From positions 1,318,853-1,382,852 of the forward strand of contig BCHS01000001.1 in assembly GCA_039545275.1 (NCBI GenBank): a stretch of DNA of 64,000 bases, written 5' to 3'. A program made the position numbers and the translations under genes. The stretch is from Pseudomicrostroma phylloplanum (lineage: Eukaryota > Basidiomycota > Exobasidiomycetes > Microstromatales). Within the stretch, counting starts at the first letter, position 1. Each line of letters opens with the position of its first letter. Below, one piece after another: positions 50,448 to 62,619 of this stretch. Under the pieces are notes generated by a model. That model worked only from the letters and a program-made list of their open reading frames with translations, was not told the DNA's origin and ran no database searches.

Positions 50448-53400
50448 TCACCTCCGAGGGTTCGCCCTAGGCGTAGTGAGCGGAGGCACGCCATACGGTC
50501 CCAGCGGTCTTGGGTCTCTCCTCACTGGTGGAGCGGGAGCAGGAGCAGGCGCTGGCGCTGTTGGGGCCTCTTTCGGCTTGTCCGGCTGAGCGGGTGTATT
50601 GGCAGCGGGGGTTGCCGCCGGAGGAGGTGCTGCTGCAGGAGCAGGCCTCGCTTCGATGACCTTGACTTGCCCGGCTTCCTTTGCGTGTGCTAGCCAGGCG
50701 TCTCGCATTGCTTGAGCACTGCCGGCGAACTGCGAGTCAGGGACAGTGTGAAGAGCAGGTCAGTGACAGCGGCACCGGCGCACACTTCCTCTTCAACTCA
50801 CAGAGTTGGCCATGGCGCCCCTGAATTGCTTGAGATGGTCATCGATACTGCTCTTGACCAGGTCCCTCGACATGGCAGCGAGCGTCGCCAGAAGAGCCTC
50901 GTGTTGACGGCTCGTGGCTTCGATGATGCCTTGGGCGAGAGCAGCCACTGCTTGGTCACTTGCGGTCCTCTTAGCCGCCTCTTCCAATCGCACCTCGTTC
51001 AGTGCGGCGACGAGTGCTTCGATGGCCGTCTTGGGATCGAGGATCTGCGCCTTTTGCGCTTCCACCTGTTCTTGGCGTACCTTCTCAGCCGCCAGCTGAA
51101 AAAGGTGGGAATGAGACAGCCGACGTCGTCAGTCGCAGCGTCGCATATTGCCGTACTCTTGTAAGCCTCACTCACCATTTCGGCCAGAGCATTGATGATA
51201 GCAGCCGAATGCTGCTGCTGAAGCGCCGTCATTTGCTCCTCTCGGGCCTTTTCCGCAGCCAGCCTAGCCGCTTCCTTCTCTGCTTCCCTCTTCTCCGCTT
51301 CGGCCTGCTTCAGCTTTTCTTGCTCTTCTCTGGCCTGCTGATGCTTGAGCAGCTCTTCGATTGCGGTGGCCAAGACGGCTCCCCCGACTGCTCCCATCGC
51401 GCCATACTTGAGCGCCTCGGTAAAGGTATGAGCACCGCCGCTGGGTTCGTCTGCGTGTTCACCGCGCTTCAAGTCGTGAAACGCCTCGGTAAAGTGCCCT
51501 TCCTTAAGAGCGTGTAGAGCTTCTGTGAGCTTGCCTTCTTTGATGGCATCTAGAGCTTCGTTGGCGTGCGAGAGAGCGACTGGCACAGCGACAGCGGCGG
51601 CGGCGGCGGCAGTAGCCGCCGTTGCAGCCTCAGCAACACCAGCCGGGCCTGCGTCGCCGGCAGGAGCTTCTCCGTCCCCGTTCCCAGGATCCGCGCTTGA
51701 ATGCGGAGCAGAATCTGACTTGTCTTGCCTGAGCTTGCTGAGGAGTCTCAGCACCTCGTCGAACTTGCCCTCTTTCAAGGCATGTATAATGTCCTTTCCG
51801 TGTTCGAGTGTGTGGAAGACATTTGCAGCCTTGGGGCCGGCCATCGACTCAATGACATTCTCTACTAGATCTGCCTTGTTCCCCTCGTGTTGACCTTCGT
51901 TGTTGCCCGGAGGCTCACCTGCCTCGCCCTCTGGCTGCCCGTCCGCTTCGTTCTCTTCCTTTTTCTCGTGGTGGAAGATCTTCATCAAAGCAGCCAAAGC
52001 CGCCATGCCCGCTCCAGTCTTGGCTGCCTCTCTCACAATCTTTCTGATCTTTCCAGGGTTCTTCTTGGCAGCCGCCTCGCCCAACTCTGATTCAGCTTGC
52101 TCAGACAGAGGCTTTTCTGCTTCGTTGGCTGCAATTGCTTCTGCTGGATCGACTGATCCTACGTGGCTTAATACCTCGTCGTGAGCAGCATGCAGGGCGT
52201 GCACCCTTGCTGCATCGGCCTCTACGCCAGTCAGGCCCTCTCTATCGACGTCTTCGTCCGCTGGCGCGACAGGAGGAGCTGGACTTGTGCCTGGAGGAGC
52301 CTTGAAAGGCCAAGATGCTGCTTGTCCCTCCTCTGCTGCAGCAGCTTGCGGAGGAACGCGAAACGGCCATTGTCCGTCGGGCGCAGCTTGGCCGCTCTGT
52401 TGTTGCCGTGTGGCAGAGTCTAGGACTGCGTCGCGAGCTGCGTTGACATCGACGGACAGCTTCGACACTGCGTCTGACAGAGTCTTCAACTCCTTTTGTC
52501 GCTCTACCACATCCTTTTCCAGCCACTCGTTGAGCTGATTCAGGTAGCGAGCAATGTCATTCTGCTGCCGCTGTTGGCCCTGGCGAGCTTCTTCCATCTC
52601 TTTGAGGGCGGCTTGTAGAGCGATGAGCTCTGGGTAGACCTTTGCCTGCAGATCAGTTTCGGCAACAAGTTCTTTGTTTGCTTCGCCCGCCACGGAAGGT
52701 GCTCTTGATACATCCTTGGCGGGCAAGGGCGGTTGACCCACCTCTGAGGCACTCTTATGGCTGGCGACCTCTGGCGCATCCTCCACAGTCGCAGCTCGTG
52801 CTAATATGGAGCCTGAACGCTCTCCGTCCTTTTCAAGCGCCCGCCTCACTCTCCTCCGCTCCTCCACCGCAGCTTGCATATCTATCGTCGACGATGCCGC
52901 GCCACCTTCGGGCGGGGCAATGTCGCGCTCTTGCCAAACCGAGAGAGTCTCGAGTCCGTCTGGGTTGGCCACGCTGGTGGACTTTTGCGAACGTAGCGAG
53001 CCCGTTTGAGACTCCCTCAGAGTGTTGACCGGCGTGGCAGGAACGCCCTGCGCAGACGACCAGTCCTTGGGCGGATGACCAAGTGCGGAAGCTCTACTCG
53101 CTTGCGAAGCGGGTCTGGAGAGCCGGGTGGCTGCATCTGGATAAGCGGTGGCATAGTCACTTGGAGCGACCGAGGCAGCGCTTCCTGGTCTTTTTGAGCC
53201 GTAAGCCTCATGGTCAACCTCGGACGGTCCGCGGAACGAGCGTGCAGCTTCGTCAACACCAGCAACGCTCTGTGTCCGTGCTCTGTCGAGCAGCTCGTCG
53301 ACAACGGACGCAATATGCTTCAGCTCGGCAGCAGATGTTGCATCCTGATCCTTCGTACTCGCGTCCTTCTCGGAGCGCTCTGACACCTCTTGCACGAGCT

Positions 53401-56400
53401 CCATGACGCGATCCAGCTTCTCTTGCAGCTTGAGAAAGGAAGCATCGCTGATGTCTGATCGACTAGGCAAGACCGGAGCGCTATCGCTGAGCCGATTCCC
53501 CTGTCCTCGCTCTCCGTCATTGCTAGCCGACGAACCCTTTTGTACAGCTTCAATCTTGTCACGCAGCTGGGAGAGTGATGCCTCAATAGCGCGATCTCGC
53601 GAAGCTTGTGAGCGCCTCTCCTCGTCGAGATAACGGAGCACCTGGCTCACCTCTTCTCTGCTAGTGACGGGTCCGGTGATACCTTGACTGGCAGCGGGAC
53701 TGATGATTCTCCTCGAAGAAGCTGCTGCAGCCCGCTCAGCCTGAGTTGTGGTCTCTTCCATCACCGTCGACATGCGATGGGCGCCTTGTGAGACGACGGG
53801 GCTAGGGGTAGCAGAGGGGAGCCGTGGCTGCACTGGTGAGCTAGGTGCCTTTTGTGCAACAGTCTTCCTGAGCGTATCCTCCATCACAGAATCTCGAAAG
53901 GCCTGGGCTGCTGTTTTGACGGGCGAAGTGACCGTCAGAATCTCTGGCGGCACAATCTGCCCAACGCGTATCTGTGGCAGTAAGTTCCCTGTCGCGGGTG
54001 ATCGATGCAAGCTTGTCAAACGCTCAGGTAGCTCGATTCGCTCGTCGACCTCGCTTCGTGGTGGCCGCTGACTCGCAGAGTCATCGGGAAACAGCTCATC
54101 CCCGCCGCCCAGGGTCAGAGCGCTACCAGAAGGAAATCGTATCGAAGTATTGTCGCTAGGCCGAGGGGAGGCGGAGGGGTACCGAGGCGGTGCAAGGGCA
54201 CCTGCACCTAGCCGGTCTCTCATTCTGGCGGGNGATAAAGGCCGGCCCTGGATCACAGGTGTCAGGGGCAGAGATCGCTCTTTGGGCTGTTCCGCAACGT
54301 ACAGCAGACTGCCCATGACGGGCCGGAGCGACTGAGCTTGCACAGCAGGTTGTACTTGCGTCGCAATGGTTCTGGAGACACTTTGAATTTGTCCAAACTC
54401 CCCACTGACTGCGCCAGGATAAGGAGACAAGCTCGGGTTTGTAGATGCCACCCGGCCTTGACTTTCGCGACCTTGTACGGAAGGCGCCTCCCAGGCCGCC
54501 CCTATGCGCTGCAGCTGAGGATCAGAGGTGTGTGTCTGCTGACCTTGTGAGCGGGGCGACTTGGGCGACACCCGTTTGCTGGCTGATGGTGACCGTGAGC
54601 GAGATCGAGTTGCAATCCTCGGAGACTGCTGCGTCAGTGGCGCAGATGTAGGCGTCGAGGGTGCATGGCCGGTTCGAGCCTCCGAGAGGACGTCTCGAGA
54701 CGCAGCTACCCATTGAGCCCTTTCGCGGATGCTGTCGACTGCCATTCTCTCTACTCCGTCCTCAAAGACGAATTGGAAAGGCTTCATACTAGCCAATCCT
54801 TGCCCTCGTGCAGTCTTGACCCCATCGTCCTCTGTAGTACCTGGATGATCGACACTTGGCAAAGAGTGCACTTCTCGACATTTGCCCAAATCCAGTACTA
54901 TGTTCTGCCGTCCACCTCCTCGAGGGATCCAGCTGAGAGCGAGAGAAGATGGGAAGAGGAGCGCTTGCGCCCTCACCCATTCAGACTCTGGGCGATGGAC
55001 GTCATAGTACCAGATCCGGCCTTCTTGTCGAGCCTTTGACGCAGCACCGACATTCGGCTCACCGGTACCTGTCGTAGATCGATAGGAGAGCGACTGTGGA
55101 CGGCTGGCTTTGCGCACAGGCGAGTGACTTAGCTCTCTGACTGGCGAGCCAGGCCTGGGCGGCTCAGGCACGAGATCTGATAGCGGGAGCGTTAGGCTGA
55201 CTTGGCTACTCGGTGTTCTCGCAAATTGTTGTCCATCTTGTCCTCCGGGACCGGGGGAGCTTCTGGTTCGAGAGTGGGCCAGGGCGCGAGGACGAGAAGA
55301 CGCTGGGCGACCCTTCGAGGTGGCTGGCTCATCCCGTACGTCTTCCGATTGACTTGGGGCCCCGCGAGGAGTCGTGGGAGCTCTTGCTGCTGAGGCCGTC
55401 TGAGCAGCAGGACTGGTACTTCTCTGGCTAGGCACCGGCGATGTGCCGCACTGATCAGAAGGTTTGAGAAGCCGAGGTCCCTTCACTGCTGAGAACGGCT
55501 GAGCTGTGGATGTCGTGTTGCGTTGTAAGGACGAAGGTCTCTCAGCTCTGGAGGCTGGCTCGGCGGCGCTCTGCTCGAACATGGCTATGAGCTGCTTGGC
55601 TTTCGTAGGTGACGAGGATAATGGACGGACATTGTCAAGGGCATATCTGCTTGGCGTGGTCGTCTGCCCAATCGCCTGTGACGAGAACAGACTGGTCGCC
55701 ATAGTCTCATCTGTGCCAGCTCTCAGTCCGGAGCAGTGTCCCCCTCCTTGTGCCATGAGTGGACCACTCGAGGTCGACGACCCGCTTTGATATGAGGACA
55801 TCAGAGAAGACGATGCACTGGGGCTGTGATCGGCGTTGATGGATGGCGCTGGCAGACACGTCTTGTTGGCTCCCCAGACCACGGGAGGAGAGCCCATTGA
55901 CTCCAAGGCGGCCAGTACCGCCCTCTCCTCTTGCGCAATTTCGTCCTCACTCTCGTTCGCAGACTCATCGGACGACTCCCATGGGTTGATCAATGCGACA
56001 AAGGGACAGTCTCCAGACTCCGAAGGAAGCCTCGGAACACTTCGAAGAGTCAGGCTGACTTCGGCGCAAGAGTCGTCGGGATGATCTGCGTACCGCTCGT
56101 CGGCACTTGGAACCTCCTCAAGCGCTTCCTGCTGAGGCTGATCAGAGGCGAGGCTGTCCAACGGTGAGGCCACAGCGGGGTCGATACGCATAGGCGGACT
56201 TGCTGGTCCCTCACCGTTTCTGCGAGCGGTGTCCCTTTTGTTGGTTGCCGTTTGAAGAGCCAAAGATCGTATAGCAGGGGGCCCGCTCGCATGGCTCTTA
56301 GGTCGAGGATATCGAGCAGTGGGCGCCAGTGCCTGCGGCAGTATTGTAAATTCAGGAGAGGTCGCACTAGCAGACTGTCTCAGGGCAACCTCTCGCGCGT

Positions 56401-56488
56401 GGGAGAGGGGCGTAGTGGTGGACACCGAGTCCCCTTTGCTAGACTGTGAGCGCGTGGTGGAAAGGTCCGAGCCAAGGATGCGAGCCAT
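50448..56488 (-). CDS. Very large PH-domain and coiled-coil protein, 1962 aa
   Basis: Exons 56488-51176, 51095-50802 and 50729-50448. The first 480 residues are disordered and Ser/Pro-rich. A PH-like domain follows at about 485-600 (RIWYYDVHRPESEWVRAQAL, ALSWIPRGGGRQNIVLDLGK, PFQFVFEDGVERMAVDSIRE with a final WVAASRDVL helix). Then comes a long Ser-rich stretch, coiled coils (EEVSQVLRYLDEERRSQASR; SFLKLQEKLDRVMELVQEVS), Gly/Ala-rich hydrophobic helices (AAATAATAAAAAAVAVPVAL, YGAMGAVGGAVLATAIEELL) and an E/K/A helix before the splice. Repeated short units DIIHALKEGKFDEVL and EALHALKEGHFTEAF appear near 1600-1700. One base is ambiguous (n, 54233). It resembles uncharacterised basidiomycete PH proteins; a cortical or membrane-tether role is only a guess. 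Confidence 0.85.
51455..51810 (-). repeat. Degenerate protein-level repeat, (I/L)-x-x-(A/L)-L-K-E-G-K/H-F
   Basis: Inside the PH-domain gene, four short units share the pattern H-A-L-K-E-G-(K/H)-F/L-(D/T)-E-(V/A): HALKEGKFDEVL, DAIKEGKLTEAL, HALKEGHFTEAF and HDLKRGEHADE. Each is about 15-17 residues, like helical hairpin repeats. Two are adjacent and two are separated by an Ala-rich helix. Confidence 0.7.
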
Positions 56489-57091
56489 GACGTGGTCGTG
56501 AGTCCAGGATCAGCAGGAGGGGCAAGACATTGAGAGGTGAAGAGGGGTCAAAAAGGTGGTTCATGTGAGAATGGAAGGTAGAGGAAGTAGATGTATCGCT
56601 CAGCCGGTGAAGCTTGCGTGCCCCTGTCGCCCTGGCGTTGATTGCTTGTTGTTTGCTGCCGCTCATGAGGCACCTCCCACGCGTACGCGTCGATATCCTT
56701 CCCGCCCCCGCATTTGCCGAGCACACAGTACGCTCAGTCACCATTCGCCGTGAATCGCTTCCAGATCGAAAGACTAGACGGATGTGGATGAGGCAAGCAA
56801 GCATGTCAAAGCGGCGGGGAAACGGCAGAAGAGGTGCTGCTGCTTTCAGCATCTCACCGGTCGGACAACACATGTATCTGAGTGACTCATTGATTGCGTG
56901 TATGTGACGTAGTGCTACAAGGGAAGTCTGGATCGAGCCGAGCTCGGGAAGTACAAGAAGATGGCCCAAAGTGAATGACGCATACGTGTTCCCAGAAGTG
57001 AATGCGCCAGTGTGCAGGCACGGGATTGCCCTGTGTCCGCCGACTACCAGAACCGCGATTGTTGTGTAGAGGGGTGGTGTGCCCCCCGCTG
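56489..57091. other. Upstream region of the PH-domain gene
   Basis: 603 bases between the stop of the bZIP gene and the start of the large PH-domain gene, both on the minus strand. A 176-codon minus-strand frame crosses it into the PH gene but lacks family character. No other element seen. Confidence 0.5.
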
Positions 57092-58159
57092 TCAGTTCAC
57101 TATGAGGCTACCAGTGGGATCGCATTCGAAGAGACCCATGCAGCAACTTTCCTCGTCTTGGGGCTTGATGGCTGACCTTCCTTGCATTGGCATGGATCCT
57201 CCGCCCGCGCTCGTCGTTCCCGTGCTAGTCGCTGCCGACGTCTGTTCGCGCGGCGTAGCACGTCCAGTACAGGGTCCCGATGTCCTACCGCTTTGTTTGT
57301 CAGCGCCAGTGTCATTGCGCCTAGTTGCGAAACCAGTATTGGAGTGCTGTTGCTGATGCTGAGGCTGCGGCTGTGGCTGCTGGTAGTGATAAGACTGTCG
57401 AGGATGAGTATGCTGCGAGGCGGAACCGAACTGATCGGTGCTATGGCCTGGTCGAGCTTCCTCCTGCCCTGTCATCTGATTGGGATACTGGTACGTCGAC
57501 CATTGGGTGGCGGCCCACTCACCCCCATGCGACGATGCCCTGGGCGGTTCGTGCTGATAAGAGGCTCTGGAGGAATACATCTGCTGGCTACTGTTTGCAA
57601 TCGAGGGGCCGATATGGGGCACAGCATAAGGACTGTACCTTGGCGAGGTAGCAGAGGTAGCGGAAGAGGGGGTATAGGAATAACTCCTATGCGATGTATA
57701 TGGCGTCGAGGCGGCTTGGGTAGATGGCGGACCCATCCTTGGTAGCTCACCATAGCTTGACGGATAGTATGCAGCAGAGGAAGGAGTAGAAGTGGCGGCC
57801 AAGGAGGGGTTGGCCTCCGCACCTGGTGGCGGACCTACGACCAGGCCATAGGAGGACTGCAGGTTGAGGACCTGCTGCTCGAGCGAAGCCACAGCTTGCT
57901 GAAGCTCTGCATTTCGCTGCGTGGTGTTGATACAGCTGTCGCACTGATTCTCACCGGTGGGAGTGGAAGTGCTGGTGGCACCGAGATCATTGTGGGGTCC
58001 GCGAAGTTTGCGTTTGAGGTCGAGGAGCTCTGCAGCCTGCCGCTTCACCGTCGCTTCGAGCTCACAAAGATGAGCAGCCTTGCGTTCTCTGAAGGCCCTC
58101 TGCGTCTGAAGCTGACGACTGGGCTCCAAGGAAAGGTTGGGCTTACGACCCCGTGTCAT
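57092..58159 (-). CDS. Atypical bZIP transcription factor
   Basis: Single exon of 355 residues. The start MTRGRKPNLSLEPSRQLQTQ leads into the basic region QRAFRERKAAHLCELEATVK and a leucine zipper (LLDLKRKL and on to LQQAVASLEQQVLNLQ). The invariant Asn of the bZIP basic region (N-x-A-A-Q-R) is replaced: the sequence reads QLQTQRAFR. The middle is Ser/Tyr/Pro/Gln-rich. The C-terminus has EESCCMGLFECDPTGSLI, a Cys-rich motif shared by several fungal bZIP factors and possibly redox or metal sensing. The RGRKPN lead-in is common to a basidiomycete bZIP group. Targets are unknown. The first true ATG is used; four upstream codons are open. Confidence 0.85.
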   Translation of the reverse strand: MTRGRKPNLSLEPSRQLQTQRAFRERKAAHLCELEATVKRQAAELLDLKRKLRGPHNDLGATSTSTPTGENQCDSCINTTQRNAELQQAVASLEQQVLNLQSSYGLVVGPPPGAEANPSLAATSTPSSAAYYPSSYGELPRMGPPSTQAASTPYTSHRSYSYTPSSATSATSPRYSPYAVPHIGPSIANSSQQMYSSRASYQHEPPRASSHGGEWAATQWSTYQYPNQMTGQEEARPGHSTDQFGSASQHTHPRQSYHYQQPQPQPQHQQQHSNTGFATRRNDTGADKQSGRTSGPCTGRATPREQTSAATSTGTTSAGGGSMPMQGRSAIKPQDEESCCMGLFECDPTGSLIVN

Positions 58160-59030
58160 GAGCGGTAGCACTAGCTGTTCGGGATAAATTGTGGTGATGC
58201 GGCGGAGGGGGAGCAGTGGTGGCGGAGGCCAATGATCAAGTGAGCGATACTAGCTCGGGTGGCAGTAAATGCCGTGTAATTTGATGTTATTGGACGTTCA
58301 TGGAGAGAATCACGGCGGTAGTGACGAGGATGGAGAGTGATGGTAAGGATGGACAGTGGCGACTTTCCCTTTTGTAGGTCTTTCCTGGGAATATTCGAGG
58401 AGGCTAGAGCTGGCGGAAGGGTCCAAGTGAAGGGGGGGAGATTGCGTTGGCGCGGAAGGAATCGCGTGAGATTGGGGGCAGACGAGATCTAAAGACGGAC
58501 GAGGAGGCACTGTTGAAAGGCGTCGAAGCTGTCAGTTGCGGACTTGGGTGAGATGAAGCCTCGGCCAGAGGGGGTGTGACGAGGCGAGAAGGAATGCATC
58601 ACGGGGAGAGGCTTCACCGCTGGATCTCAGTCTGCGCGTGGGAGAAAAAGGGAGGCAAAGCCCAGGGCCGAAAGGCCGAGAATCTGGACGCCGGCAGGGG
58701 CGCATAGGCAGCAGAGGGTTCCCGCAAGCGACGCCTCAGGCACCTCAACACAGCAGATGCCGGCGGCGTCACCACAATCAGCTCTGCTCTGGGACGTGCG
58801 AGGTATCGAAGAGAGGGGACGAAACAGTCGGGCACAATCGGTCAGGAGATTGACCAGATCAACAGTCATGATTATCCACGCCGATGACCATCGGAGCGCG
58901 AGCGGAGGCTCGTAGTGCACAGTCCTGACAAGCGACCCGCCCGGCGGCCGGCATCTGCTTCTCCTCTAATGCTTCCATGTCTTCCTCGAACCGGCCCATT
59001 GTGGTACGCCCGGTTTATCCGGAGCGCTCC
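58160..59030. other. Upstream region of the bZIP gene
   Basis: 871 bases without a gene. The part next to the bZIP start is rich in AGGAGGTGG-type purine tracts on the plus strand. Open frames of 66-97 codons exist but are not supported by motifs. Confidence 0.5.
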
Positions 59031-61311
59031 TTATTCTTCCACTCCCGCCCTACCCAACAGACCGTCCAACCGCTCCAGCAGACCATCGAGCTTATTTTCT
59101 AGACCGTCTGCTGCGCCGTTTGCCGCGTCCAGCTGAGCAAGCAGATCCTGCAGATCTTCGACATTCTCGACCGCCCCTTCATCTGCATCGTCCAGTGCAT
59201 CCTCTTCGGACTGTTGTGATATCACTGCGTGGCTTCCAGTTCCATTTGCGAGTGTTCGCGGGGCTCTGTCGTTTGCCATCTTGGTCTGTGCAGCGACCAG
59301 CGGCGCGAGCAGAGCGCGATGGTCGTCCTGAAGCGAGCTCAGCATCGAAAGCATGTCCATCCCTTCATCTTGAGCCTGCCGTTGTGGACGGTGGGGACTT
59401 GACTTTGAGTCCTCATTGACGAGGGGCGCTGCCTTTTCGACGGTCTCTGCCTCAGAAGTTTGCGGATTCTCTAATATTGCCGAGTCCAGACGGTGGACTT
59501 GAGTAGAGGCTGCATCAGCGGAGCCAGTCTGCGTGTCTACATCTGCGAGGCTCCTGGAAAGCTCTTCTGGCTTCGCTTTCCCGTTGACTTGAGTAGAGCC
59601 AGTCTTCAGAGGAGCTGGGAGCCCTCCAACAGGATCGTCCAGGTGTTTGATCCAGGCCCCAATTGCACCTAAGTAGCCCTCGTGTCTCAAGAAGAAAGCT
59701 CTCTTCGTGCCCTTTGACCAGAAGCGAATAGCGTAGCTAAGGGTGGAGATTGTCGCCTGGTGGCCCCGGATGAAACAGCCGCCAAAGTAGATTCGATCAA
59801 GCTCGTACTTCTCGGCCGTCATGTGCGCAATCTGACCAATGTTGTTCGAGACCGCATACAATAGAGATTTGCAGATGTCTTGGGGCGAGAACTTCTTCTT
59901 TCGGCCTTCAGCCCCTCCCGGGCCACGAGCATCTCGTCGGAAGACCTTGCCAAACGATGAAGCAATGGTCGACGACTTGAGACCAAAGGCATTCAGAGCA
60001 TTGGAATTGCCGTAGACGTCTGACACTAGCATATCGACTGTAGAATTGTCGCCCTTTTCAGAGAGCTCGAGCATTTCTGTTACAACAAGATGTGAATCAG
60101 CTTCTCTGCTCGATTGCTTCGTATGCCAATCATCTAGACTTACCATCGAAGCTTTCGGCATCTGTCAGCATGCTCAATAGTCCCCACAATGTGCCTCCTC
60201 CCAGACTCGTTCCGCTGACTCGCTCGAATTTACCATGGTCATCGACCTTGATGATACTGACTCCTGAACCAATGTTGACGAGGAGACATGGCAGCTTTGG
60301 CGTCGGGTTCGACTCGAACATGGGCGCATACAGGGGAGGGTTTGGCGAGGGTCTAGGGAGTGGCTCGTCCTGGCCAGGCGAAGAGGTAGGTGGGTTAGAT
60401 GGGTCGGCTCTGCCCAGGCTCTTGTCAGGCAGGGGGCTGTGAAGAGCTGAGACGAGCTCATCGCTGTACCAGAACACCTCGTCAGGTATCAGCGTGATGA
60501 AGTTGAGACCCGTGATGAGACAGCCCATCTCGTCTTCCCGTTGTACTTCGACTCCCAGCTCCTTCTCGAAGAGCTCGTAATACATGTGTGCGCCTCCGCC
60601 GGTGGCCATGAGCTTCACAGCCTTCCTCATCTCTTGGATGGTGACATCGTTGGCTTTGGCCGAGGACTCGATGAGCTCTCGCAAAAAGTCAATACATGAC
60701 GCAATATCAGACGTCTCGAACTTGATAAAGTTGAGTCTTCCTCCGGGGATGTTTGGAGGCAGTGATCTCTGTTTCAGAAGCGAAGACCTCATGGCGCGCA
60801 TGGCCGAGTCTTGGTGATGGGGTATCCTGGCATGGTCGCTGAGAATTGCCGAAGGGGTCAGAGTCCCACTTGGTTGCGAATGGTTGAGGTAGTCAGGCGA
60901 CCTCGGTGGAGGCGGCCGACTGCCGCCAGTGGAAGATTGACGAGAGCGCTCGCCAGTCCCGCTGCCACTGGCAACGGCAGCAGATTGACCGACGTATGAG
61001 GACGAGAGAGAGGAGTCCGAGGTGGAAGGAGCTAGATGAGGAGTTGAAGTTGGAGGGACCGCGATGGACTCTGCAGGAACTGCTTCTTTTGACGAATGTC
61101 TTGATCGAGTAAAGTATACCACCTTGGCCAGTGATCCGCCGACATCTACTGCGATATGAGATACGAATTCGACGTGGTTCGGAAGGTAAATGTCTCTGCT
61201 GTCCCGCTGATCAGGATGCGACGCCTCATCATCATCGAGTATCTTTGCATCTGTGGTGTCTACATTCACCGGCAGAGGGACCGGAGCTTGCGGCGTGGAG
61301 GAGGAAGACAT
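59031..61311 (-). CDS. CAB1: Pantothenate kinase with long insert and C-terminal extension
   Basis: Exons 61311-60144 and 60076-59031 give 737 residues; yeast Cab1 has 367. It catalyses the first step of coenzyme A synthesis, ATP-dependent phosphorylation of pantothenate. Motifs: AVDVGGSLAKVVYFTRSRH (phosphate loop), NFIKFETSDIASCIDFLREL, KLMATGGGAHMYYELFEKEL, CLITGLNFI, LVNIGSGVSIIKVDDHGKFE, RVSGTSLGGGTLWGLLSMLT, ISTLSYAIRFWSKGTKRAFF and LRHEGYLGAIGAW. A Ser/Pro-rich insert of about 100 residues follows the first motif, another loop lies near 300-345, and about 200 extra C-terminal residues end in a leucine-rich coil (LENKLDGLLERLDGLLGRAG). The extension may regulate or localise the enzyme, but I see no known domain in it. 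Confidence 0.93.
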
Positions 61312-61707
61312 CGATGAATGCTGTGCGGACGCAGGTGAGACTTGGGCCAATGAGCAATTCACGCCTCGGAGCTAGGCCAGAAGACGATCTCCGGCGATGA
61401 TGCCTCGGGCAAGAGAGGGTTGCCCTTGGCTGTGAGAAAGGAGAGACGGAGAGAGGGGATGAGAGAAGAGAGGGAGATCTGGGTACGCAGCTGATTTATG
61501 TTCAGGGTCGTGCGGAGAGGGCCGTCAGTCCATTTGAAAGTCTGTGCGGCTTTAGAAGGCGGAGAGTGTGGGGCAGCAAGCCATCCATCCCGGAGCCGAG
61601 GGCGCACAACACCAGCGATCGGACCACCTCGCCGAGGAAGGATACAGCTGCCCCTCACCCGCCCAGCACCCACCTCGTAGGAAGATCAGCCGAGAGTCGC
61701 CGTCACC
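61312..61707. promoter_or_regulatory. Divergent upstream region, CAB1 / EMC10
   Basis: 396 bases between opposing start codons. No distinct element picked out. Confidence 0.4.
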
Positions 61708-62619
61708 ATGCTCTTCAGGCTCACACTTCTGTGCCTTGTGGGCGCTGCACTCGCAGCAGCGGCCGACCCCAAGTCGTATACACTCTTCCATCGTCTCTAC
61801 TCACCTACCTCCCCTTCGGCTTCCTCGAGTTGGTCCACGAGGGGAAGCATTGAGGTTGGCTTTGATGGCCCCTTTGCTACCACTGCCGAGCTTCACTCCG
61901 TCGAGAAGCTGTCAGGCTTCATTGAGAGTCATGCAAGTCAAAAGGAGGTAGACTCGCTCTATCAGCTTGCTCTGGTCCCCGGATCGCAAGAAGCAAGCGC
62001 CTTGCCCACGAGTATTATTGGCTTCCCAGGACAGGTAGTGGCTGTGAGAGCTGTGAGTAGGTAGAGAGGATCCTCGAAGTGGTTGAGAGACAGCTCTGAC
62101 ATGATCCACCACCACTCCACAGTGTCTCCTCGACGCTCTCATCCCGGGCTCGTACTCCTTTGACATCCTTGGCCTCACCCTCTCATCCAACTCGACTAAA
62201 GCCTTTGTGCATTCCTTCAACTACGACGTCGTCGGAATCACAAAAGGCGCCGATGGCTGTCCCAGACTGCCCATTCCGAGAAAGGGTGGTAGCGCTGGCA
62301 GCAAAGAAGTGGTGACCAAGGTTAGCCTGGGGGCACCAGAAGAGGTCGAGGCGCCCAGGCTCAGGACTCCCCCGAGACCCAGGGCTGACGGAGCTACAGG
62401 TGCGGAGCCACCGCCGAAGGAGAAGAGCTTCCTGGAGAAGTACTGGTACTGTGAGTGCATTGGACGCTTGCGTGAAGCTGGCCCAACGGAGACTGATCAT
62501 GCTACTCTCGGGTTCGATCAGACATTCTGCCCGTGCTGGTGCTGTTGGCACTTCCTTCCGATGGAGGCGGTGGAGCAGAAGCGCCTCCCGCTTCTGCTGG
62601 AGCCCGGAGAATCAGATAG
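61708..62619 (+). CDS. EMC10: ER membrane protein complex subunit 10
   Basis: Three exons (61708-62052, 62123-62450, 62522-62619) encode 256 residues. A signal peptide (LFRLTLLCLVGAALAAAA) leads to the lumenal beta-sandwich: YTLFHRLYSPTSPSASSSWS, RGSIEVGFDGPFATTAELHS, and after the splice CLLDALIPGSYSFDILGLTL. A Pro-rich linker precedes the conserved end SFLEKYWYYILPVLVLLALP and SDGGGAEAP, which is the diagnostic FLxKYWxYI transmembrane segment of EMC10. The EMC inserts tail-anchored and multipass proteins into the ER membrane. The KYWY/YI codon pair is split by the last intron, which confirms the model. Confidence 0.94.
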
